Part shown: positions 8,154 to 17,532 of the stretch, piece by piece | Position numbering within the stretch: the first letter of the stretch is position 1 | Layout: the number at the start of each line of letters is the position of its first letter | NCBI RefSeq assembly: GCF_052156535.1 | Contig: NZ_JBQKUP010000044.1 | Coordinates: 314,521 to 378,520 of the forward strand | Length of the DNA: 64,000 bases | Source: Nitrospira_E sp052156535 | Lineage (GTDB): Bacteria; Nitrospirota; Nitrospiria; Nitrospirales; UBA8639 | Direction of reading: 5' to 3' | The notes under the pieces: model-generated | Database searches by the model: none | Seen by the model: only the letters and a program-made list of their open reading frames with translations | What the model was told of the DNA's origin: nothing | Position numbers and translations under genes: made by a program

Positions 8154-9254
8154 ATGGCAGAACGCGTAGCTCCTCAAAAAGAGACCCAAAAAGACGGAAA
8201 AAAACGAGCGCTGGATTTGGCTCTGACCCAAATTGAAAAGCAATTTGGCAAAGGGGCAATTATGAAGCTAGGGACGGAAGACGTTCCTCGTGATATTCCG
8301 GCCATTTCGACCGGGTCTCTCGGGCTTGATATGGCCTTGGGCATCGGAGGGTTGCCGCGAGGTCGAATCATTGAGGTGTTCGGGCCGGAGTCCTCTGGAA
8401 AAACCACGTTGTGCCTGCATGCCATTGCCGAAGCGCAGAAAGCCGGGGGGGCAGCAGCCTTTATCGATGCCGAGCATGCGTTGGATATCTCCTATGCTAA
8501 AAAGCTTGGGGTCCACACCGATGATCTGCTGGTGGCCCAGCCGGATACTGGCGAACAGGCTCTGGAAATTGCCGAAACGCTGGTCCGAAGCGGAGCGTTG
8601 GATATCATTGTCGTTGATTCCGTTGCAGCCCTGGTCCCTCGTGCCGAAATCGAAGGGGAAATGGGAGATTCCCATATGGGGCTTCAGGCGAGATTAATGT
8701 CCCAGGCCTTGCGAAAATTAACCGGGGCCATTTCCAAGTCTCAAGCTTCGGTGGTATTTATCAATCAGATTCGCATGAAAATTGGGGTGATGTTTGGAAA
8801 TCCCGAGACCACGACCGGCGGCAACGCGTTGAAATTTTATTCTTCAGTGCGGTTGGATATTCGCCGGATTGAATCGATTAAAGAGGGCCAGGAAGTGATG
8901 GGTAGTCGGGTGCGGGTGAAAGTGGTCAAAAATAAAATGGCGCCGCCCTTCAAACAAGCCGAATTTGATGTCATGTTCGCCGAAGGCATTTCCAAAGTCG
9001 GGGAATTAGTGGACTTAGGCGTTGAGCGTCGAATCGTAGATAAAGCCGGAGCATGGTATTCTTATAAGGAGGAACGGCTCGGTCAGGGCCGGGAGGCGGT
9101 CAAAACCTTTCTGAAAAGTAATCCGGATATTGCCCAGGATATCGACATGCAATTACGTACCAGCTATGGCCTCTCCGGGGAGCCTCAAAAAAAAGAGGAA
9201 TCATCTCCGCCTGTCATTTCAAACTCAAAAAAATCAGCAGGGGACCGTGACTGA
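8154..9254 (+). CDS. recA: Recombinase RecA
   Basis: A 366-residue RecA that forms the ATP-dependent strand-exchange filament and activates LexA-type self-cleavage. The Walker A motif GPESSGKTT is at about 77-85, with IIVVDSVAAL (Walker B) and the loop region INQIRMKIGVMFGNPETTTG downstream. The N-terminal KRALDLALTQIEKQFGKG is typical. The C-terminal tail is charged and variable. The ATG at 8154 is about 100 bp after thpR, enough for its own promoter. No recX follows; alaS starts 42 bp downstream. Confidence 0.98.
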   Translation: MAERVAPQKETQKDGKKRALDLALTQIEKQFGKGAIMKLGTEDVPRDIPAISTGSLGLDMALGIGGLPRGRIIEVFGPESSGKTTLCLHAIAEAQKAGGAAAFIDAEHALDISYAKKLGVHTDDLLVAQPDTGEQALEIAETLVRSGALDIIVVDSVAALVPRAEIEGEMGDSHMGLQARLMSQALRKLTGAISKSQASVVFINQIRMKIGVMFGNPETTTGGNALKFYSSVRLDIRRIESIKEGQEVMGSRVRVKVVKNKMAPPFKQAEFDVMFAEGISKVGELVDLGVERRIVDKAGAWYSYKEERLGQGREAVKTFLKSNPDIAQDIDMQLRTSYGLSGEPQKKEESSPPVISNSKKSAGDRD

Positions 9255-9296
9255 CCTGGCCGGGAGGCACAATCATCTTGAGCGAACATCATTGAT

Positions 9297-11957
9297 ATGA
9301 TTGCAACATCACTTGAACTTCGGCAGGCGTTTGTAAGGTACTTCTCGAGTCGTGGGCATACGGTGGTGCCAAGCGGGCCACTCATTCCGCAAGCAGATCC
9401 TACTCTCCTGTTTACCAACGCGGGTATGAATCAATTTAAAAGTGTGTTCTTGGGTGAGGAATCCCGACCCTATAGCCGGGCCGTCTCCATTCAAAAATGT
9501 CTGCGGGCAGGGGGAAAACATAATGATTTGGAGAATGTAGGTTTTACCCGCCGCCATCACACGTTTTTTGAAATGCTGGGCAATTTTTCCTTTGGAGATT
9601 ATTTTAAAGAGGAAGCGATTGCGTTTGGGTGGGAATTTCTCACTCAAATTGCCGGACTGCCGGCTGATCGATTGTGGGTGACCGTGTTTCGTGAGGATCA
9701 GGAAGCCTATGATCTATGGCATACACGAATGGGGATTCCAAGGAGTCGCCTTGTTCGTCTGGGTGAAAAGGACAATTTTTGGCAAATGGGAGAGACGGGT
9801 CCCTGTGGTCCTTGCAGCGAAATTCTCATTGATCAGGGTGAGGCATTCGGGTGTGGGCGGTCGACCTGTGCCGTTGGGTGTGACTGTGATCGATATCTCG
9901 AGATTTGGAATTTGGTGTTTATGCAATTTGATCGGGATTCTGTTGGCACGCTCAATCCTCTACCCAGGCCCAGTATTGACACCGGAATGGGATTAGAGCG
10001 GTTGGCGGCGGTGACCCAGGGAGTCGCGTCAAATTATGATAGCGATGTGTTCAGCCCTATTTTGGACCGCATAGGGAAGAGCACTGGACAGGTGTATGGT
10101 GCCTCCCCACCGGCTGACCGGTCGATGCGGGTGATTGCGGACCATCTCCGGGCGATGACCTTTTTAATCACTGAAGGGGTGTTGCCCTCCAATGAGGGGC
10201 GTGGCTATGTCCTGCGACGGATAATGCGTCGAGCCTCACGGCATGGTCGATTATTGGGGGTGGAGCGAGAATTTTTATATGACCTCGTAACCTCTGTGGT
10301 TGATCTCATGGATTCGGTCTATCCGGACCTTCGTTCGATGAAAGATACGGTTTCTGAGATTGTTCAGGGTGAGGAAACACGCTTTATTGGAACCTTAGAA
10401 CAGGCCTTGCCTCTCCTTAATCAAATCCTGGAGGAAGCCAAGCAACAGGGGAGCCAAATCTTAGAAGGGGAAGCGGTTTTTAAGTTGTATGATACCTATG
10501 GGTTCCCCCTTGATCTGGTGGAAGATGCTGCCCGAGAAGAAGGGTTGGCCGTCGATCATGTCGGTTATGAGCAAGCGCTAGAGGCGCAACGTGATCGAGC
10601 CAGAAAAACTGCGAGGTTTTGCCAGGCGGATTCTCGAAGCGACCTGGTTAATGCTCTCGGGCAGTTCCCTTTGACCAAATTTGTGGGTTATGCCAGCCAG
10701 GAAAATAGAGGGAAGCTACTCGCCTTGGTGAAGGACGACCATGTCATCAAGGAAGCCAAGCAAGGGGAGATGGTGGAGTGTGTCCTGGATACCACGCCAT
10801 TTTATCCCGAAGGGGGTGGACAAGTCGGGGATCAGGGAACCTTGGTGGGTCCGTCGGCAAGGATTGTCGTTCAAGATACCACAAAGCTGGCAAAGGGGTG
10901 GTTTCTCCACAAGGGCCAGGTCATCGAAGGATCTGTTCACGTTGGCGATGTTCTCACCGCCACGGTACAGGGTCATCTAAGGCAGAGTGCGGCACGGAAT
11001 CATACGGCGACCCATCTTCTTCATGCCGCATTGCGGGAAATTTTAGGTCCTCATGTGAAGCAACATGGATCTTTGGTGGCCCCCAATCGATTGCGGTTTG
11101 ATTTTTCACATTTCAAAGGATTGACCCCCAGAAATATTGAAGAAATTGAAGGACTGGTGAACGAACAAATCCGTCAGAACCTGTCTGTAAAGGTTGAAGA
11201 AATGGAAATTCAGGATGCTCTGAGTCGAGGAGCTCTGGCTTTTTTTGGTGATAAGTATGGTGAACAGGTTCGGGTCGTAGAAATGGGTTCGTTTAGTCAG
11301 GAATTGTGCGGAGGAACCCATTGTGCTCGAACCGGAGATGTCGGTCTGTTTCGTATCATGTCCGAAGGAGGTATTGCGGCAGGTGTCCGGCGTATTGAGG
11401 CGCTCACGGGCGAGGGGGCTGTGGCCCAAATTCAGGATCAGGAGGCCGAATGGCGAGAATTGGCCGCCGTGTTGAAAGCCGGTCCCAATGAAGTCGTTGA
11501 AAAAGTCAAGAAACTTGTTGGAACCCTCCGTGATACCGAACGCGAATTAGAGCGTGCGAAACAAAAATTGCTTGATCAGCAAGGTGCTGGTCAGGAAGCG
11601 TCGATTCGGGACATAGGCGGGATGCCGATCCTTATCCAGCGGATCGATGGTTTGACTATCCAAGAATTGCGAACCTTCTCTGATAAGCTCCGCCACAAAG
11701 TGCCTTCCGGTCTTTTGGTTTTGGGGTCGGTCAAAGAAGGAAAAGTTTCGTTATTGGTTATTGTGGCCAAAGAACAGGCTCACAAAATCCCTGCAGGAAA
11801 AGTCGCTCAACATGTGGCTCAACTCGTTGGGGGTTCTGGAGGCGGCCGACCGGATATGGCTCAGGCGGGTGGTAATCAACCAGAACAGTTAGATGAGGCC
11901 TTGCGGAGCGTATATGACTATGTTGCCTCTTACATAGGTACCTTGAAGGAGGAGTAA
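9297..11957 (+). CDS. alaS: Alanyl-tRNA synthetase
   Basis: An 886-residue full-length class II AlaRS. The catalytic domain starts LRQAFVRYFSSRGH and contains the motif RHHTFFEMLGNFSFGDYF. The editing domain has zinc ligands in HTATH (about 565-570) and CGGTHC (about 665-670). The C-terminal C-Ala region has SGGGRPDMAQAGG. It charges tRNA-Ala and clears Ser/Gly mischarging. The gene follows recA by 42 bp, as in many genomes. The ATG at 9297 has no convincing Shine-Dalgarno sequence. Confidence 0.98.
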   Translation: MIATSLELRQAFVRYFSSRGHTVVPSGPLIPQADPTLLFTNAGMNQFKSVFLGEESRPYSRAVSIQKCLRAGGKHNDLENVGFTRRHHTFFEMLGNFSFGDYFKEEAIAFGWEFLTQIAGLPADRLWVTVFREDQEAYDLWHTRMGIPRSRLVRLGEKDNFWQMGETGPCGPCSEILIDQGEAFGCGRSTCAVGCDCDRYLEIWNLVFMQFDRDSVGTLNPLPRPSIDTGMGLERLAAVTQGVASNYDSDVFSPILDRIGKSTGQVYGASPPADRSMRVIADHLRAMTFLITEGVLPSNEGRGYVLRRIMRRASRHGRLLGVEREFLYDLVTSVVDLMDSVYPDLRSMKDTVSEIVQGEETRFIGTLEQALPLLNQILEEAKQQGSQILEGEAVFKLYDTYGFPLDLVEDAAREEGLAVDHVGYEQALEAQRDRARKTARFCQADSRSDLVNALGQFPLTKFVGYASQENRGKLLALVKDDHVIKEAKQGEMVECVLDTTPFYPEGGGQVGDQGTLVGPSARIVVQDTTKLAKGWFLHKGQVIEGSVHVGDVLTATVQGHLRQSAARNHTATHLLHAALREILGPHVKQHGSLVAPNRLRFDFSHFKGLTPRNIEEIEGLVNEQIRQNLSVKVEEMEIQDALSRGALAFFGDKYGEQVRVVEMGSFSQELCGGTHCARTGDVGLFRIMSEGGIAAGVRRIEALTGEGAVAQIQDQEAEWRELAAVLKAGPNEVVEKVKKLVGTLRDTERELERAKQKLLDQQGAGQEASIRDIGGMPILIQRIDGLTIQELRTFSDKLRHKVPSGLLVLGSVKEGKVSLLVIVAKEQAHKIPAGKVAQHVAQLVGGSGGGRPDMAQAGGNQPEQLDEALRSVYDYVASYIGTLKEE

Positions 11958-12037
11958 ACTCCCTCAGCATGATGATGTGGCTGCATTGTCCCCCCACTTG
12001 GACCGACGGGGAGCAATAGGGAAGGGGACGTCGTGAC

Positions 12038-13045
12038 GTGATCCTTGTTCGCCGGACCGTAGTAAGTCTTTTAACGGTGGTAGTTCTGGTCATGGGTGGT
12101 TTTGTGTGGATGAATCAACCCGTGGGTGGATCAACCCAACCGGTTCTTGTCGAAATCCCACCCGGTACTCCATTCACGCACGTTTCCCGCATTCTCGATC
12201 ACCATCACCTTATCGGATCAGAATGGTTTTTTACTCTTTTGGGGCGTGTGCAGCGGGTCGATCGAAATATCATTCCAGGCGAATATGAACTGGATGCGGG
12301 AATGCGACCCACCGAATTACTGCACAAACTTGTGAAAGGTGAAGTCTATCAATATGCCATTACCATTCCCGAAGGCTATACCGTGGCACAAATTGCAGAC
12401 ATCCTTGATCAAAAACGTCTTGCCCTCAAGCAGGATATTTTTCGATTAAGCCATGACCCGGTATTTATTCAGAGCCTGAATATCCAGGCCCCTACATTAG
12501 AGGGTTATCTTTTTCCCGATACCTACCATTTTTCTCGCTTTACTCCGCCAGAATCCATTATTCGAACATTTGTTCATCGGTTTCATCATGTGATGATTCC
12601 AGAATTCAAAGACCGGGCAATGGTGATGGGCATGACTCTTCAAGAAGTGTTGACCCTAGCCTCTGTGGTGGAAAAGGAAACGGGGCTGGCAGCCGAACGA
12701 CCCTTGGTTTCCGGAGTATTTCATAATCGTCTCCGGCTGGGCATTCCCTTGCAGAGCGACCCCACTGTCATCTACGCCCTCGAATCGTTTGATGGAAATA
12801 TTCGGAAAGCCGATCTGTCGGTAGATAGTCCCTACAACACCTACAAGGTACGCGGGCTTCCTCCTGGACCCATTGCCAATCCGGGTTTGGCGGCAATTCA
12901 TGCTGCGCTCTATCCTACGACAACCGATTTTGTCTATTTTGTGGCACGGAACGACGGGAGTCATCAATTTTCTGTGACATTAGCGGATCATAATAAGGCG
13001 GTAGACCTTTATCAACGACGATCGATTAGTAAACGTGCTTCGTAA
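12038..13045 (+). CDS. mltG: Endolytic murein transglycosylase MltG
   Basis: A 335-residue YceG-like inner-membrane protein that cleaves nascent glycan strands and may set their length. A single N-terminal TM helix (about 5-25) is followed by a LysM-like domain and the catalytic YceG domain. The catalytic Glu is in LASVVEKETG (about residue 210). The conserved blocks EGYLFPDTYHF and PLQSDPTVIYAL follow, then PYNTYKVRGLPPGPIANPG (motif near 270-290). Start is GTG 12038, with AAGGGG a little upstream. It lies 80 bp after alaS. Confidence 0.95.
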   Translation: MILVRRTVVSLLTVVVLVMGGFVWMNQPVGGSTQPVLVEIPPGTPFTHVSRILDHHHLIGSEWFFTLLGRVQRVDRNIIPGEYELDAGMRPTELLHKLVKGEVYQYAITIPEGYTVAQIADILDQKRLALKQDIFRLSHDPVFIQSLNIQAPTLEGYLFPDTYHFSRFTPPESIIRTFVHRFHHVMIPEFKDRAMVMGMTLQEVLTLASVVEKETGLAAERPLVSGVFHNRLRLGIPLQSDPTVIYALESFDGNIRKADLSVDSPYNTYKVRGLPPGPIANPGLAAIHAALYPTTTDFVYFVARNDGSHQFSVTLADHNKAVDLYQRRSISKRAS

Positions 13046-13534
13046 GTGAGTGATTGTGTAATATCCGCTATGGGTGTTCATGAAGCATTAAGCCGACTGG
13101 GATTAAAGCTGCCGGCGGCACCTTGTCCTGTCGGATCATATGTTCCGGCTCGTCAGGCAGGAGGGTTAATCTTTGTGAGTGGGGTGCTGCCTTTTCGTGA
13201 CGGGGTCATTGTGCAACCTGGAAAACTCGGGCGAGAGCTGACGGTAGAGGAAGGAGCTGCCGCTGCTCAATTAGCCATGCTAAATGGGTTAGCCATCCTT
13301 CAAGAGATAATGGGAGATCTCGCCTGTCTCAAACAGGTGGTGCGGCTGACGGGGCATGTAGCGTGCGTGGAAGGTTTTGTGGATCAGCCTGCGGTAATTA
13401 ACGGGGCCTCTGATTTGTTGGTCAAGCTGTTTGGAGATGCCGGCCGTCATGCCAGATTGGCTCTTGGGGCTTTTGAATTACCTCTTCATGCTCCAATTGA
13501 GCTTGAATTGATCGTTCAAGTGTCCCCCCCTTAA
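13046..13534 (+). CDS. RidA/YjgF-family protein
   Basis: A 162-residue member of the longer RidA-like subgroup (YjgF/YER057c/UK114 fold). The N-terminus LGLKLPAAPCPVGSYVPARQ and the blocks LIFVSGVLPFRDG and GKLGRELTVEEGAAAAQLA are typical. The Arg that binds the carboxylate in true RidA imine deaminases is not evident, so enamine deaminase activity is not assured. GTG 13046 abuts the mltG stop codon (translational coupling). ATG 13070 is a possible alternative start, with no better ribosome-binding site. Confidence 0.8.
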   Translation: MSDCVISAMGVHEALSRLGLKLPAAPCPVGSYVPARQAGGLIFVSGVLPFRDGVIVQPGKLGRELTVEEGAAAAQLAMLNGLAILQEIMGDLACLKQVVRLTGHVACVEGFVDQPAVINGASDLLVKLFGDAGRHARLALGAFELPLHAPIELELIVQVSPP

Positions 13535-13583
13535 GCCGGTTCGTACTCCGTAATCATCCCTTCAGCATGTGCAAAACCGGCTT
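13533..13583 (+). terminator. Large-loop inverted repeat after the RidA-like gene
   Basis: AAGCCGGTT (13533-13541) and AACCGGCTT (13575-13583) form a perfect 9-bp stem with a 33-nt loop, immediately after the RidA-like stop codon and followed by CTGCTTTTCG. The position suits a terminator, but the loop is long and the T tract short. Confidence 0.4.
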
Positions 13584-14050
13584 CTGCTTTTCGTAAGGAT
13601 TCACTTCTCTTGGTCTTGTAGCCGCTTCATTTATGATTTCAGGCCTTCTTGCTATGGCTCGTTTCAGCGATGCTGCTTTCATTTTGGTTTGTTCAAATCG
13701 AAAGATTTCATAGAAGTGACTGGAGATCTTTTTTCTGTGGTGTGGGACTTTTTTCTCTTCCACTTGGTTTGGTCCTAAAATGGCATTTGGTAAACGAAGA
13801 GTTTTGCTGAGAATCTATGATAGGAAATGGGTGTGAATGTTCATCTTTCTGTCGGTCCAGTTCTTCTAAATTGACGCATGAAAAGATCGCTTGATATAGT
13901 CATTTTGGACACCCGCTCTGACTTGGTTCCATCCCCTGTGTTGGTAGCCACGAAGTTGGGTTGGCTCCTCTTCCCAGTTCGATTTAATGAAGAAGTCCAT
14001 TGTTCGTACCTCATTCATTTTTTGAATCACATAAGCAAGGTTTGTTACCT
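13584..14050. other. Intergenic region without a supported gene
   Basis: About 470 bp between the RidA-like gene and the IPT/TIG gene. Short open frames exist on both strands, but none has a ribosome-binding site or a protein-like sequence. It presumably contains the promoter and leader of the IPT/TIG operon. No clear promoter hexamers could be fixed by eye. Confidence 0.5.
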
Positions 14051-15697
14051 ATGAAACGAGTTCGAAGTCTCATGAGCGTTGCCTTAGGTTTTTTTCTTTT
14101 TTCATCAGTGGCCCATGCTGAAATGTTCCCTTCCGAGGGACCTCCGGGCACGACAGTGACCATAAGTGGGGAAGGGTTTGGTGAATTCCAAAATACGCAG
14201 GCTAATCGAGTGGAATTTCAGGGGGTCTCGGCGCTCATTCAATCCTGGGAACCTGATTTCATTCTGGTTAAGGTGCCTTTGCAGGCTCGTTCCGGCACGG
14301 TTATGGTTATCAACGGATCGGCCAAAAGAGAAGCCGGAATTTTTTCTGTTACCAATGTCCGTATTGACAGCTTGAATCCTGCGAAAGCCGAAGCGGGTTC
14401 CTTGCTTACGATTGTTGGTGAACATTTCGGCAATACGGCTGGGTCTCGTGATCCCAATACCATGTTCGGGGTCAATCAAGTCATCATCAATGGGATTCGG
14501 GCTGAGGTGCGACGGTGGCGGCCTACCAAAATTGAAGTTCTCATTCCGGCTAATGCCAAGTCCGGGGATGTGGAAGTCCGCTTAGCGTCAAGCGACCCAC
14601 TACCGGATGGATCATGTTGTGCTCCTGTTGAGTATGCGGTCAGTAATTCCGTCCCTTTGGCCATAATTCCTTCTATTGCCTTTGATCCTACTGAGGGCCC
14701 AATCGGGAGTAAGGTCATACTGTCGGGTCAGGGGTTTGGAGAAAGCCGACCTGAGGATGGACGAATATATTTTGGGGGAAAGCCTGCGATCATTGCGCAG
14801 TGGTCCGATCGAACCATCGTGGCCCATGTGCCGTTAAATGCCAAATCAGGTTCCCTGATGCTCCATCGAGAAGGAAAGGAGCGGGAGATTGGAACATTTA
14901 CCATATTGACTAGTCAGATATCAGGAATGATCCCCCCTCAAGGACCAATTGGGACACTCGTGACAATTAAGGGGAAAAATTTTGGTGTGTATTCAGAAGC
15001 TGGCGGCACTGCCTATGCCTTTGATTTTCTTTCCGGGGGCAACGGGGTAGAGATTGGGGGAGTGCCTGCTGTCATTCACCGTTGGCTTGATGAACAAATC
15101 GATGTATGGGTGCCCTTCAGCGCAAAAAGCGGGCCCGTGATTGTGAAACGTGGAGGAGCTACTCCTAAAATTGATGGCACCTGTTGTGACCGACAAGAGA
15201 TTGTGACACTAAAGGCTGGAGATTTTACTGTTGTTCAGCCAGAAATTCACTCCTATTCCCCCAAAGAAGCCGGCTTGGACGAAGTCGTGACTATTACTGG
15301 TAAGGGATTTGGTGAATTTCTAAAAATCTCCGAAGCCACTCGTTTATCTCTCAATCAGGATGCCCATGACTGGCATAACTATAGATTAGGGCAGGATGTG
15401 TCTCGCAGTGAGGTGCTGGTGAACGGCATTGCAACCCATGTCGAATCATGGACCGATACGGAGATTAGGATCCGTGTCCCTCGCCGTCCGGCCTTTGGTT
15501 TTGGAAACCCCGAAGGTTTTGAGCCTGACCTTACTAAAGGGGAACTGATTTTGAAGCGAGGGTCATGGGATATGCTCGATACCGGCGAATGCTGTACCCC
15601 AAAAAAGTATATCACGATCGTGGGTGGGCCATTTACGATTTTACAGCGAGGACTTCCTGACAAAGATTATTGGAATGAAAAAGGGCGGGCACAGTAA
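14051..15697 (+). CDS. Secreted IPT/TIG-repeat protein
   Basis: A 548-residue exported protein. Signal peptide about 1-24, ending SSVAHA before EMFPSEGPPG. It then has about five IPT/TIG immunoglobulin-like repeats, each opening with a block such as PSEGPPGTTVTISGEGFGEF and containing a V-PL-AKSG loop. Two repeats have CC-containing inserts (DGSCCAP, DGTCCD), and a third Cys pair occurs near the end (GECCTP). These suggest disulfide-stabilised periplasmic or surface exposure. ATG 14051 directly precedes the signal peptide; the longer frame needs a TTG at 14000. The stop overlaps the start of the YCF48-like gene, so the two are cotranscribed. The ligand is unknown. Confidence 0.8.
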   Translation: MKRVRSLMSVALGFFLFSSVAHAEMFPSEGPPGTTVTISGEGFGEFQNTQANRVEFQGVSALIQSWEPDFILVKVPLQARSGTVMVINGSAKREAGIFSVTNVRIDSLNPAKAEAGSLLTIVGEHFGNTAGSRDPNTMFGVNQVIINGIRAEVRRWRPTKIEVLIPANAKSGDVEVRLASSDPLPDGSCCAPVEYAVSNSVPLAIIPSIAFDPTEGPIGSKVILSGQGFGESRPEDGRIYFGGKPAIIAQWSDRTIVAHVPLNAKSGSLMLHREGKEREIGTFTILTSQISGMIPPQGPIGTLVTIKGKNFGVYSEAGGTAYAFDFLSGGNGVEIGGVPAVIHRWLDEQIDVWVPFSAKSGPVIVKRGGATPKIDGTCCDRQEIVTLKAGDFTVVQPEIHSYSPKEAGLDEVVTITGKGFGEFLKISEATRLSLNQDAHDWHNYRLGQDVSRSEVLVNGIATHVESWTDTEIRIRVPRRPAFGFGNPEGFEPDLTKGELILKRGSWDMLDTGECCTPKKYITIVGGPFTILQRGLPDKDYWNEKGRAQ

Positions 15698-16734
15698 TGA
15701 ATTCTGGCATAATTGGGAAACATGATCTAATGAAAAATCTCCCTGACTGGAATCGAATGGTGAAAGGTCTGTGTGTGTTGGGAGTCCTTGCTGGTATAGT
15801 CTTAGTTGTGAACCCTCAGCCAACCTTTCCTCAAACCACTCCGTCTGCTCTCACACTCCAGGCCAGTCCTACCAAGGTGACTTTTCTTGGTGTGCATTTT
15901 CTGGATGCCAGGAAGGGATGGATCGTTGGAGCAGGAGGAACGATTCTTCACACCGACGACGGTGGAGCTACCTGGAATTCGAGCCCTCGACGCACCAATG
16001 CGTTATTAACTGCGGTGACTTTTGCGGATGCAACGCACGGATGGATTCTTGGACAAAACGGAACGATATTGCATACTGGAAATGGTGGAAAAAAGTGGAT
16101 CCCGCAGGAGAGTGGGACAAATGGAACGCTCTACGCGGCTGATTTTCTTACACCTGAACATGGATGGGTGGTCGGTTCCCGTGGTGTCATTTTACACACT
16201 GAGGACGGGGGAGAGAGCTGGGCTGATCAGGTCAGTGGGACGACAGCAGATCTCTTTGGTGTTCATTTTCTTAATGAAAAACATGGTTGGGCCGTTGGTG
16301 CCCTTGGTGTCATCTTGGCGACTACTGACGGGGGAAAGAGTTGGGGGCTTCAGACCACCAATAATCCCGCCACATTTTTTGATATTGTGTTTACGGATAA
16401 TGTGGCTGGATGGGTTGTTGGGACGCAGGGAACTATGTTTCAAACGCTGAATGGAGGCGAAGTATGGGTTGATCACACTCGACCCTGTGGAAGTCCATGC
16501 ATTAAACCAGCCGATTTGGTAAATATTAGTTTTATAAATTCACTGGTTGGTCGAATTGTTGGTGAGCGGGGGACCATTTTAGAGACTCATGACGCCGGCT
16601 TTACATGGCAGGAAATTGAACCCCTAAACTCTGAAACCCTGTACGCTCAATCATTCCTTGAACTTTCCAATGGGTTTGCTGTGGGAGACCATGGGACGAT
16701 CATTCGTTTGAATTCTTCGCCATCTCATCCCTAG
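15697..16734 (+). CDS. Secreted YCF48/BNR-repeat beta-propeller protein
   Basis: A 345-residue protein with an N-terminal hydrophobic export segment (about 24-44), then a series of about 45-residue YCF48-type repeats. The repeated block is GWxVGxxGxxLxTxDGGxxW, e.g. RKGWIVGAGGTILHTDDGG. It resembles Ycf48-related propellers, which elsewhere help assemble membrane complexes. Non-photosynthetic bacteria often carry secreted versions of unknown role. It overlaps the IPT/TIG gene by one base (TAATG), so the pair probably acts together at the envelope. In-frame ATG 15730 is an alternative start. Confidence 0.8.
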   Translation: MNSGIIGKHDLMKNLPDWNRMVKGLCVLGVLAGIVLVVNPQPTFPQTTPSALTLQASPTKVTFLGVHFLDARKGWIVGAGGTILHTDDGGATWNSSPRRTNALLTAVTFADATHGWILGQNGTILHTGNGGKKWIPQESGTNGTLYAADFLTPEHGWVVGSRGVILHTEDGGESWADQVSGTTADLFGVHFLNEKHGWAVGALGVILATTDGGKSWGLQTTNNPATFFDIVFTDNVAGWVVGTQGTMFQTLNGGEVWVDHTRPCGSPCIKPADLVNISFINSLVGRIVGERGTILETHDAGFTWQEIEPLNSETLYAQSFLELSNGFAVGDHGTIIRLNSSPSHP

Positions 16735-16758
16735 TGCTGGGCGCTTCCGTTTTACTCC

Positions 16759-17493
16759 TCACAAATAGTTGAGTCGGCCCTGTAGAATGACTAGTGAAGC
16801 CAGGCTGGCTGTTTCTGCTCGTAAAATTCCCTGGCCCAACGTGGCAAAAACGACATTCATGTTTTTGGCCATCTCTCGTTCCTCCTTCGTCCAACCTCCT
16901 TCTGGGCCGATGAGCACCGTAATGCCATTCGGATCATCAGATGGTAAGGGTATGGTCGATAGTGAAGCCTTCTCCTGCCGCTCGGCCAACATAATTTGTA
17001 ACCCTTTATTTTTCTGCCGTAGGAAATCCTGGAAGGTCTGTATGGGAAGAATTTTTGGGATGCTCCATCGCTCACTTTGCTGTGCCGCTTCCAGGGCAAT
17101 GCGATCCCATCGTTCCTGATAATTCGTGGCCTGCGCTGGAGACAGGCGTGGAATGACTCTTTCGGTATTCAGTGGTGCCAGCGCATGGACGCCAAGTTCA
17201 GTGGCTTTTTGTATGACCCAGGCCATTTTCTCTCCTTTTAAAATAGCTTGTGCCAGGGTGATAGGGGTAGTGGAGGAGAGCGGGGATTCTTGAATGCTCA
17301 GAACCGTCGAGTAGATAGCCTGCTTGGTTATTTGAAGAATTGTTGTATGGTATCGACAATTTTGCTCATCATTAAGAATCAGCTGGTCTCCAGGTCTCAT
17401 TCGTAAACTTTTTGAAAGATGGCTGAATAAGGGATCGGAGATCGTGATTCTTCCATCATCAACCTGGGTTGAATGGATGAAAAAGACGGGCAT
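16759..17493 (-). CDS. rsmE: 16S rRNA m3U1498 methyltransferase RsmE
   Basis: A 244-residue SPOUT-fold methyltransferase. The N-terminal PUA-like region contains HLSKSLRMRPGDQL. The C-terminal knot has VLIGPEGGWTKEE and a final stretch LGQGILRAETASLASL, both diagnostic of RsmE. It methylates N3 of U1498 in 16S rRNA. It is the last gene of a minus-strand run behind dnaJ (39 bp gap) and is convergent with the YCF48-like gene. Confidence 0.95.
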   Translation of the reverse strand: MPVFFIHSTQVDDGRITISDPLFSHLSKSLRMRPGDQLILNDEQNCRYHTTILQITKQAIYSTVLSIQESPLSSTTPITLAQAILKGEKMAWVIQKATELGVHALAPLNTERVIPRLSPAQATNYQERWDRIALEAAQQSERWSIPKILPIQTFQDFLRQKNKGLQIMLAERQEKASLSTIPLPSDDPNGITVLIGPEGGWTKEEREMAKNMNVVFATLGQGILRAETASLASLVILQGRLNYL

Positions 17494-17532
17494 CTGTTTC
17501 CGTGGGGAGGGAGAGGCAGTAAAAGAGGCTGG

